Part shown: positions 1 through 4,865 of the stretch, in pieces | Numbering within the stretch: position 1 is the first letter of the stretch | Layout: every line of letters begins with the position of its first letter | NCBI GenBank assembly: GCA_031288855.1 | Contig: JAITQQ010000153.1 | Location: forward strand, 1-9,097 | DNA length: 9,097 bases | Origin: Prevotellaceae bacterium | Lineage (GTDB): Bacteria; Bacteroidota; Bacteroidia; Bacteroidales; UBA932 | Reading direction: 5' to 3' | The notes under the pieces: generated by a model | What the model was told of the DNA's origin: nothing | Seen by the model: the letters and a program-made list of their open reading frames with translations, nothing else | The model's database searches: none | Program-made: the position numbers and the translations under genes

Positions 1-129
1 TATTTATTGGCAAAACTTTTGAAAAGGTTAGGCGACCAATTCTTGCAGGATGGCGGCTTTAAGGAGCGTATGACTTCCCTGCGCATAGATAACCGCAAAA
101 AAACCGGATATAACCCTAAATTTTCGTAA
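1..129 (+). CDS. 3' end of a gene, possibly the four-helix-bundle suffix domain (partial)
   Basis: Frame 1 is open from the window edge to a TAA at 127-129 and gives the last 42 residues of a protein whose start lies outside the window. The fragment is rich in Leu, Lys and Arg, looks helical (LLAKLLKRLGDQFL), and then has DGGFKERM followed by a basic tail with RKKTGYNP. An FLxxGGFxER pattern near a C-terminus reminds me of the small four-helix-bundle suffix domain seen in many Bacteroidetes proteins. That identification is from memory and tentative. The gene converges on the TPR gene to its right, with only a hairpin terminator between them. No function is claimed. Confidence 0.55.
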   Translation, partial: YLLAKLLKRLGDQFLQDGGFKERMTSLRIDNRKKTGYNPKFS

Positions 130-138
130 TTCCCCCAC

Positions 139-171
139 AAAAGCAAAACCGCCCGGCGATAACCGGGCGGT
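139..171 (-). terminator. Intrinsic terminator closing the leftward three-gene block
   Basis: A perfect 9-bp GC-rich stem (ACCGCCCGG at 148-156, CCGGGCGGT at 163-171) encloses a 6-nt loop. Read on the minus strand, the stem is followed by TTTGCTTTT, an interrupted U-rich tract, as expected of a Rho-independent terminator. It starts 37 bp beyond the stop codon of the TPR gene. On the plus strand the stem is followed by GCTTGAGCA, which is not T-rich, so it should act mainly on leftward transcription, although the hairpin may also affect the converging plus-strand gene. Confidence 0.8.
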
Positions 172-207
172 GCTTGAGCATTCTGTATCGGATGATGTCC
201 GTTTTTA

Positions 208-879
208 TCATCTACGCCGGCAAGACTCAAGGCCTTTGCGTGCAGTCGCGTCATCGGGGTCTATCTCCAGCGCCTTTTGATAGCATAACAGCGCTTTCTT
301 ATAATTTTTCAGGTCATAATAACAATGTCCCATTAAATTGTGCGAATGTTTATGACCCGGATTTAAAGCAATTGCTTTTTGCAAAAATTCTATTCCTGCT
401 TTAGAATCGTCCAATTGATAATAACAAGACCCTATTGAAAAATATGCCATATGGTCATCCGGATTGTATTTAAGCGCTTGCTTGTAACATGCAATTGCTT
501 TCTTATGTTCTTTCAAGTCATAATAACTCTCTCCCATCCAATAATGAGCAAGGTCATGTTTGGGATTTAAACTAACACATGTTTCAAAGTATTCAATAGC
601 GAGTTCATATAGCTCATCCTTATACGCTTTCTCGCCTTTTTCATAATAGGTTTTCGCCTCAGCATTCCGTTCTTCATTATCGCCGGAATCAGTATCTTTT
701 TTGGAGAAAAATGATTTTACTTTAGATACAACGCCACCTTTCGACTCTTTGTCATCGGTTTGCTCTACGCGCACATCCTTTTTACGTTCGTCTTTTGACG
801 ATGGTGTCCATCGTTCTTCTTGTCCAAATAATGGGACAATCATTAATTGCAAAATGCATACTAATATTATTGTTTTCAT
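208..879 (-). CDS. Secreted tetratricopeptide-repeat (TPR) protein
   Basis: This 223-residue protein begins with a signal peptide (hydrophobic residues 4-18, probable cleavage after FGQ at 20). A charged, low-complexity linker rich in Lys, Asp and Ser follows (about 21-72). Four consecutive 34-residue TPR units occupy 75-108, 109-142, 143-176 and 177-210, each ending in NPxx or DPDD. Units 2-4 carry the usual small and aromatic TPR positions (for example AHYWMGESYYDL and SHNLMGHCYYDL). TPR arrays are protein-binding scaffolds. The signal peptide puts this one in the periplasm or outside the cell, and its partner is unknown. The gene starts 21 bp after the upstream lipoprotein gene ends, so the two are probably co-transcribed, and a terminator follows. 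I see no catalytic domain. The composition is AT-rich. Confidence 0.85.
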   Translation of the reverse strand: MKTIILVCILQLMIVPLFGQEERWTPSSKDERKKDVRVEQTDDKESKGGVVSKVKSFFSKKDTDSGDNEERNAEAKTYYEKGEKAYKDELYELAIEYFETCVSLNPKHDLAHYWMGESYYDLKEHKKAIACYKQALKYNPDDHMAYFSIGSCYYQLDDSKAGIEFLQKAIALNPGHKHSHNLMGHCYYDLKNYKKALLCYQKALEIDPDDATARKGLESCRRR

Positions 880-900
880 GTTTGCCTGAATTTTAATGAG

Positions 901-1416
901 CTATAATCTTCTTCCTTTGGCTTTGTGGACTTTCTTTTTTATTTTCTTGTTATCCGCCCGTTTCATCATTAGCTTGGCTTCATGTCCTTGTGATACTTCA
1001 TATTCGTGTCCGTCATAGGTCACTGTAAATTTTCCTGATTTTTTTTCGCCAACTAAGTGATAAAATTCGTCATCGCCGAAATTTTTGAATGGCAAACATT
1101 CTGAGGCTTTTTCGTCTAATATTACAATTATTTTTTCTTCTGTAGAACCCGAACCTACTAACCCCGGTAACTTGGCGTCAAATTTTATGGTGTAGTACAT
1201 GATGCCTTGCCGCGTAGAATAAGTTCCTTTTTGACTTAAGCCTGCTTCTTTGGAAGTAACGACTCGTTCAATACTAATATCCCGGTCAATGAACAATTGT
1301 ACCTTGTCCATCTGATTTTCCAAATCTCCTTCTACAAGTTCGTGTTTGAGATAAATGTATGGCGTACAAGAAGAAATCGCCAACGATAAACTTAATAATA
1401 CGATTAATTTTTTCAT
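901..1416 (-). CDS. Small hypothetical lipoprotein
   Basis: This 171-residue protein has a classic lipoprotein signal: MKK, a hydrophobic stretch, then the lipobox ISSC with the lipidated Cys at position 17. Maturation would therefore leave a membrane-anchored protein facing the periplasm or the surface. The mature part is a mix of predicted strands and charged loops, and the last 20 residues are strongly basic (KKIKKKVHKAKGRRL). I do not recognise the family. The gene lies 27 bp downstream of the unknown gene at 1444-2109 and 21 bp upstream of the TPR gene, all on the minus strand, which suggests one transcript. A lipoprotein next to a secreted TPR protein may mean they act together at the envelope, but that is inference only. 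No Shine-Dalgarno is visible before the ATG; the preceding bases are nearly all A and T. Confidence 0.8.
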   Translation of the reverse strand: MKKLIVLLSLSLAISSCTPYIYLKHELVEGDLENQMDKVQLFIDRDISIERVVTSKEAGLSQKGTYSTRQGIMYYTIKFDAKLPGLVGSGSTEEKIIVILDEKASECLPFKNFGDDEFYHLVGEKKSGKFTVTYDGHEYEVSQGHEAKLMMKRADNKKIKKKVHKAKGRRL

Positions 1417-1443
1417 AATTTTAAATATTTTTAATTTATAATT

Positions 1444-2109
1444 TTACGGTATTATCGCACTCACGATTTCGCTCCAGGGGCCTTTCTCGCCGCGCGTGTT
1501 CTCCCAACACAGGCAGAAATACACGGTCTTTCCGCGCTCATGCCCCTCAAACTCGAGGGTAAACGGCGTGTGCGTGTCGAATGACGAATGAATTAAGTCC
1601 GCTACGTCAACCACCGGCACATCGCTAATCGCCCAACGGATTTCCGCGCCATGCTGCCCTGCAGGTTTAGCCTTCGACTTTTCCTGCCCCTGATTGTAAA
1701 AATGAATGGTGAGGCGGCGGATGGTGCTGCTGTCGATGTCGAAATCGGGGTAGGTGGTGGCTACCGGCGACGGCGTGCGCGTGGTTTTGTGAATGGGCAG
1801 GCCAAAGTCTTCGCGCATCACGTCGGTCATGGCCGGATTGTGGATTAAGTAAGAATTGTTAAAACTGCGCAGCGTCGCCTCATGGTCTTTCCGCGCCTCC
1901 TGCTTTTCCCTTATGGCCAATTTGGTGCGGAACTGCGGGTTCTCGGCGGCAGCGAAAGCCACCTCCCAACGCGACTCCTTGATGCGCAACGCCGCAATAG
2001 TGTCTGCCGTGATACCCAGCAGCGCGGCGGCGGCTTCGGCCTTGTTGATTAAATTGCGCTGCCACACGTTAAAGGCGGCGTCGGTGCTGGGAATGTAATC
2101 CTTTGTCAT
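1444..2109 (-). CDS. Protein of unknown function with Fn3-like C-terminus
   Basis: I start this 221-residue protein at the ATG at 2107-2109 (MTKDYIP) because GGAGGAAA lies just upstream, a strong Shine-Dalgarno for this genome. The frame stays open a further 28 codons to a TTG inside the tandem repeat, but that would translate repeat DNA. Residues 1-105 look mostly helical, with Ala/Lys-rich stretches such as KAEAAAALLG and KLAIREKQEARKDHEATL. After a Pro/Thr linker (109-120), residues 125-221 look like beta strands. The end, ENTRGEKGPWSEIVSAIIP, resembles the last strands of a fibronectin type III fold. There is no signal peptide or membrane segment. From memory, proteins of this shape (RRLTIHF near the middle, ERGKTVYF and GEKGPWSEI at the end) recur in anaerobic Bacteroidetes and other environmental genomes, with no function I know of. 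The gene is visibly GC-richer than its two downstream neighbours. Confidence 0.75.
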   Translation of the reverse strand: MTKDYIPSTDAAFNVWQRNLINKAEAAAALLGITADTIAALRIKESRWEVAFAAAENPQFRTKLAIREKQEARKDHEATLRSFNNSYLIHNPAMTDVMREDFGLPIHKTTRTPSPVATTYPDFDIDSSTIRRLTIHFYNQGQEKSKAKPAGQHGAEIRWAISDVPVVDVADLIHSSFDTHTPFTLEFEGHERGKTVYFCLCWENTRGEKGPWSEIVSAIIP

Positions 2110-2114
2110 AACGA

Positions 2115-2122
2115 TTTCCTCC
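2115..2122 (-). promoter_or_regulatory. Strong Shine-Dalgarno of the unknown Fn3-like gene
   Basis: On the minus strand the sequence reads GGAGGAAATCGTT directly before ATG. This near-perfect anti-16S match decides the start at 2109. Most genes in this window have no such site. Confidence 0.7.
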
Positions 2123-2153
2123 ATTTTTAAGTTGTTTGATAAATAAATATTGG

Positions 2154-2332
2154 TTTGACTACTATTCGCCAAGCTTTGACTACTATTCGCCAAGCTTTAA
2201 CTAATGTTCGCCAAGCTTTGACTAATATTCGCCAAGCTTTGACTAATGTTCGCCAAGCTTTGACTAATGTTCGCCAAGCCTTGACTAATATTCGCCAAGC
2301 TTTGACTAATGTTCGCCAAGCCTTGACTAATG
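2154..2332. repeat. 21-bp tandem repeat array, eight full copies and one partial
   Basis: Eight head-to-tail units of exactly 21 bp run from 2154 to 2321, starting at 2154, 2175, 2196, 2217, 2238, 2259, 2280 and 2301. A ninth unit breaks off after 11 bases (2322-2332). Each unit reads TTTGACTAAT, then A or G, then TTCGCCAAGC. Variation is confined to a few sites: units 1-2 have ACT in place of AAT, unit 3 has TTAACT, and unit 7 and the partial unit begin with C. No spacers separate the units, so this is not a CRISPR. Because 21 is a multiple of three, reading frames stay open (plus strand TNxRQAL, minus strand LANxSQS), but I see no sign that they are translated. The array begins 45 bp upstream of the ATG of the unknown gene, inside its probable 5' leader. 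Confidence 0.95.
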
Positions 2333-2366
2333 ATAGCGCTGTAACTAACTGATTAACACGATTTTC

Positions 2367-2382
2367 GGGGGGGGGGGGGGGG
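2367..2382. repeat. Homopolymer run of 16 G
   Basis: Sixteen consecutive G bases on the plus strand (C on the minus strand). Such a tract slips readily in replication and is also difficult for sequencing and assembly, so its exact length is uncertain. It lies in gene-free DNA between the repeat array and the AACGG inverted repeat, downstream of the leftward promoter candidate. Confidence 0.9.
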
Positions 2383-2410
2383 TAAATTAATGTTTAATTA
2401 ACAATGAATG

Positions 2411-2490
2411 CGGTTAACGGGGAACGGTTAAAGGTTAACGGAAAAATGCAGCCGTTCTCCGTTGGCCGTTTTCCGTTAATCGTTATCCGT
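2411..2490. repeat. Inverted-repeat region made of AACGG / CCGTT units
   Basis: The left half repeats the sense AACGG (GGTTAACGG, GGAACGG, GGTTAACGG). The right half repeats its complement (CCGTT four times). The best perfect pairing is TTAACGGAAAA at 2435-2445 with TTTTCCGTTAA at 2469-2479, 11 bp with a 23-nt loop. An alternative is TTAACGGGGAACGG at 2414-2427 with 2466-2479, 14 bp containing two G-U pairs. The two pairings share the same right arm, so they exclude each other. I see no T-tract typical of a terminator. It may be an intergenic repeat element or an RNA structure in the leader of the leftward transcript. Confidence 0.6.
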
Positions 2491-2522
2491 GTGCTGTTCA
2501 TTTCTAATTGGTTTGTTCGTGG

Positions 2523-2554
2523 CAAAGGTAAAAAAAGAATTTTGAATGTGCAAA
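2523..2554 (-). promoter_or_regulatory. Candidate leftward promoter for the three-gene block
   Basis: Read on the minus strand, TTTG (2554-2551), a 20-bp spacer and TACCTTTG (2530-2523) match the Bacteroidetes consensus TTTG-N19-21-TAnnTTTG. Transcription would begin near 2516 and run left through the inverted repeat, the poly-G and the 21-bp array before reaching the ATG at 2109, giving a leader of about 400 nt. It is the only good promoter match I see for the three minus-strand genes down to the terminator at 148. Confidence 0.55.
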
Positions 2555-2569
2555 AAATTGCTATCTTTG
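2541..2569 (+). promoter_or_regulatory. Candidate promoter of the CDP-alcohol transferase / gtrA pair
   Basis: TATCTTTG at 2562-2569 matches the Bacteroidetes -7 box TAnnTTTG exactly. The nearest TTTG, at 2541-2544, stands 17 bp upstream, slightly short of the usual 19-21. Transcription would start near 2575, about 40 nt before the ATG at 2618. It overlaps the leftward promoter: the leftward -33 box lies within this spacer. Confidence 0.5.
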
Positions 2570-2617
2570 TGATACTTTAGCCCTAACCGTATTCCAAGTC
2601 TTAAAAAATTAGAAGCC

Positions 2618-3301
2618 ATGAATACCGATAATGAAATATTGTCAAGACTCAGCAAAGACAGGCACAGGACAAACATTTTGAGGGCATCCGAACAGCGTTT
2701 TATCGCTTTTTTGGTGCAGCACATTCCCTCGTGGATGAATTCGGATATGCTCACGGCCATTGGCCTGATGGGTAGTTTAGTAACCGCAACAGGATTTGTT
2801 TTGGCGCTTTATGTCCACAGATGTTTGCTGCTGTTGGGCATTTTAGGGTTCTTCATAAACTGGTTCGGCGACTCGCTCGACGGCCGGCTGGCCTACTTCC
2901 GCAACAAACCGCGAAAGTGGTACGGATTTTCGCTCGATTACACGGTTGACTGGCTTACAAATATTCTTATCGGGTTAGGCTACATCATCTACGTGGGCGG
3001 CGAGTGGGCGCTGCTGGGCTTCGGGTTTGTGGTGCTCTACGGATGGGCAATGATGACTACGCTGCTGCGGTATAAAATCATCAACGAATATACGATTGAC
3101 TCCGGCTTGTTAGGCCCCACCGAAGTGCGGATTATCGTTTCGCTCTTCCTGTTGCTCGAAGTGATTTTCGAAGGCTCTATTATCTATTCCGGCATCATGG
3201 CTTGCGTTATCCTGTTTGTTGTTAATCTCATAGATTTTTGCAAACTATTGAAGATAGCCGACCGGCGCGACAAAGACGAACAGGCGGACAAATCACATTG
3301 A
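2618..3301 (+). CDS. CDP-alcohol phosphatidyltransferase family membrane enzyme
   Basis: This 227-residue integral membrane protein carries the CDP-alcohol transferase signature in residues 85-111: D85, D88, G89, A92, then G103, D107 and D111 (GDSLDGRLAYF ... GFSLDYTVD). The four Asp residues bind the metal and the diphosphate of a CDP-activated donor; the family transfers phosphatidyl or similar groups to an alcohol, making phospholipid head groups. Two details differ from the textbook pattern: the Arg after Ala is Tyr (Y93), and the gap to Gly is one residue longer. Several hydrophobic spans follow and the C-terminus is charged. The sequence alone does not fix the alcohol; phosphatidylinositol-phosphate synthase-like activity is one option in Bacteroidetes. 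The gtrA-like gene starts 2 bp after the stop, so they form an operon. No Shine-Dalgarno is visible. Confidence 0.85.
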   Translation: MNTDNEILSRLSKDRHRTNILRASEQRFIAFLVQHIPSWMNSDMLTAIGLMGSLVTATGFVLALYVHRCLLLLGILGFFINWFGDSLDGRLAYFRNKPRKWYGFSLDYTVDWLTNILIGLGYIIYVGGEWALLGFGFVVLYGWAMMTTLLRYKIINEYTIDSGLLGPTEVRIIVSLFLLLEVIFEGSIIYSGIMACVILFVVNLIDFCKLLKIADRRDKDEQADKSH

Positions 3302-3303
3302 GT

Positions 3304-3705
3304 ATGCTAAACCGGCTGAAAGTTTTTATCAAGGCGCAATTTTCCGCATTTACAGGCGGAATGTGCGATTACCTTACCATGATTATTCTCACCGAACTGC
3401 TTGGCGTGTACTATACCCTGTCTATTGCCGTCAGTTGTGTACTGGGCGCAGTGGTCAATTTTTCCATAAACAAGAAATGGTCTTTTTACTCCGGAAAAAT
3501 CGGCTACCGGTTTTCGCTTCCGCAACAGCTGTGGCGTTTTTTTCTGGTTGTCATAAGCAGCATTGTATTGAAAGTTGCAGGCACTTATTGCATCACAACC
3601 TTTGCGCATATCGACTATAAGATAAGCCGGATTATTGCCGACATCATCGTGTCTCTATGCTTTAATTATGTGTTGCAGCGCTATTGGGTGTTCAAAAACG
3701 AATAA
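3304..3705 (+). CDS. GtrA-family membrane protein
   Basis: This 133-residue protein has about four hydrophobic spans (roughly 15-32, 37-54, 76-98 and 106-125) and the internally repeated GtrA hallmark: N52 with KKWSF (W59, F61) in the first half, N121 with RYWVF (W128, F130) at the C-terminus. GtrA proteins are thought to help move polyprenyl-phosphate-linked sugars across the inner membrane for glycosylation of surface polymers. I use the ATG at 3304, 2 bp after the upstream stop. A longer frame from 3238 would add 22 residues overlapping the upstream gene and would make the protein unusually long at its N-terminus. Pairing with a CDP-alcohol transferase suggests a role in making or moving a lipid or glycolipid. 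The stop codon directly abuts the cydB stop on the other strand. Confidence 0.85.
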   Translation: MLNRLKVFIKAQFSAFTGGMCDYLTMIILTELLGVYYTLSIAVSCVLGAVVNFSINKKWSFYSGKIGYRFSLPQQLWRFFLVVISSIVLKVAGTYCITTFAHIDYKISRIIADIIVSLCFNYVLQRYWVFKNE

Positions 3706-4854
3706 TCAATACAAATGCTTGTCGTCTTTCATCGCCTCTTTGCTAATCTTATGCAGGTCTAACGCCCGCCACGCATACACAATGTAGGCCAACACAAACG
3801 GAATAAGTATCGACACATAGCTCATTGTTTTTAACGTGAAGAAACTGGAGCAGCTGTTTTCAATGGTCAGCGAACTTTGCAAATCGTGCAGCGAAGGATA
3901 GTAGGCAGTGTTGTTCCATCCGGCGCACAGCAAGAGCGCCAACACGGTGAGCACTGTTCCTGTTCCGGCAAACCAGATACCCTTGTTCCACTTTTCGCAA
4001 AAAACAGTTTTCCCTATGCCGAACAATACGCCAACCACGCCAAGCAACAACACGGCAAGCACCGCAGGCATTTCAATAAAGTTGTAAAAATATTTATAAG
4101 GCTGCAAAAATACTTCCTTAGTATCGGGGTGCACGGCAAATCCGTCTTGCAACAACAGGTGCACGAGGAACGTGAGGAAGAACAGCAAAAACAGCACAGT
4201 ATCCAAGCGCAGTTGTTTGCGCGACCGGCTTTGTATTTCCGCATCGTCGATATTGTTGACGAAATAGAGCGATGCCAACACGCGCGACAGGAAAAATACC
4301 GCCAGTCCGAGGCATACATTCCATACTACCAATGCGGCTTCGAGCCCATGCCAAGGCGTAGCCCACGACGAAATAACCGGGTTCAATACCTCAACAAGCT
4401 GTTGTTTGTTGACTGTAAATTCCGCGCCGTTGAAGAACGTACCCACCGCAGTGCCCAACAGCACCGGGCCGAGTATGCCGTTCAACAAAAGAAACACCTG
4501 GTAGGTTTTCTTCCCCAAAAGATTGCCTTTCTTTGCCTGATATTCGTATGACACGGCTTGCAGCACAAAACAAAGCAAAATCAAAACCCACACCCAGTAT
4601 GCGCCGCCGAAACTCGTAGAATAAAACAGCGGGAACGAAGCAAAAAACGCGCCGCCGAACGTGACTAACGTCGTGAACGTAAATTCCCATTTGCGGCCGG
4701 TGGAGTTCAGCAGCATTTTTTGTTGCAGCGGATTTTTCCCGATAATAAACAACAGCGATTGCCCGCCCTGCACAAACAGCAGGAACACCAAAAGCGCGCC
4801 CAACAGGGCTACCAAAAACCACCAGTAATGTTGTAAAAGTATATAAGTATTCAT
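3706..4854 (-). CDS. cydB: Cytochrome bd quinol oxidase subunit II
   Basis: CydB is the heme-free partner of CydA in the bd oxidase, a cytoplasmic-membrane enzyme that passes electrons from quinol to oxygen with high affinity. The 382-residue length is close to that of the E. coli protein. The N-terminal helix ends in VQGGQSLLF, the Bacteroidetes version of the region that reads DGFDLG in proteobacteria. GRKWEFTFTTLVTFGGAFFASFPLFY (residues 53-78 region) aligns with the conserved GRNWE...GGALFAA block. About nine hydrophobic spans follow, with WHGLEAALVVWN in the middle and a short charged C-terminus. It starts 11 bp after the cydA stop, so translation depends on the shared transcript. Its stop codon is immediately next to that of gtrA, leaving no space for a terminator. 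Confidence 0.95.
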   Translation of the reverse strand: MNTYILLQHYWWFLVALLGALLVFLLFVQGGQSLLFIIGKNPLQQKMLLNSTGRKWEFTFTTLVTFGGAFFASFPLFYSTSFGGAYWVWVLILLCFVLQAVSYEYQAKKGNLLGKKTYQVFLLLNGILGPVLLGTAVGTFFNGAEFTVNKQQLVEVLNPVISSWATPWHGLEAALVVWNVCLGLAVFFLSRVLASLYFVNNIDDAEIQSRSRKQLRLDTVLFLLFFLTFLVHLLLQDGFAVHPDTKEVFLQPYKYFYNFIEMPAVLAVLLLGVVGVLFGIGKTVFCEKWNKGIWFAGTGTVLTVLALLLCAGWNNTAYYPSLHDLQSSLTIENSCSSFFTLKTMSYVSILIPFVLAYIVYAWRALDLHKISKEAMKDDKHLY

Positions 4855-4865
4855 AGTTTTATCGT

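Noticed and set aside
2110..2193. TTG start for the unknown gene inside the repeat array
   Set aside because: The ATG at 2109 has a strong Shine-Dalgarno, while the longer form would translate repeat DNA. I keep the alternative as a finding, not as the call.
2154..2332. CRISPR array
   Set aside because: Units are directly joined with no unique spacers, and no cas gene is in the window.
2155..2352. Plus-strand open frame encoding a TNxRQAL heptad protein
   Set aside because: It is open only because the repeat length is a multiple of three. It starts at a TTG in the first repeat unit and contains nothing but repeat.
3238..3303. Longer N-terminus for the GtrA protein
   Set aside because: The 22 extra residues overlap the upstream gene and are polar; the ATG at 3304 sits 2 bp after the upstream stop and gives normal GtrA length.
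3877..4551. 224-residue plus-strand frame antisense to cydB
   Set aside because: It is a shadow of the cydB codon pattern, with Gln/His/Arg-rich low-quality sequence, and is incompatible with the clear cydB product.
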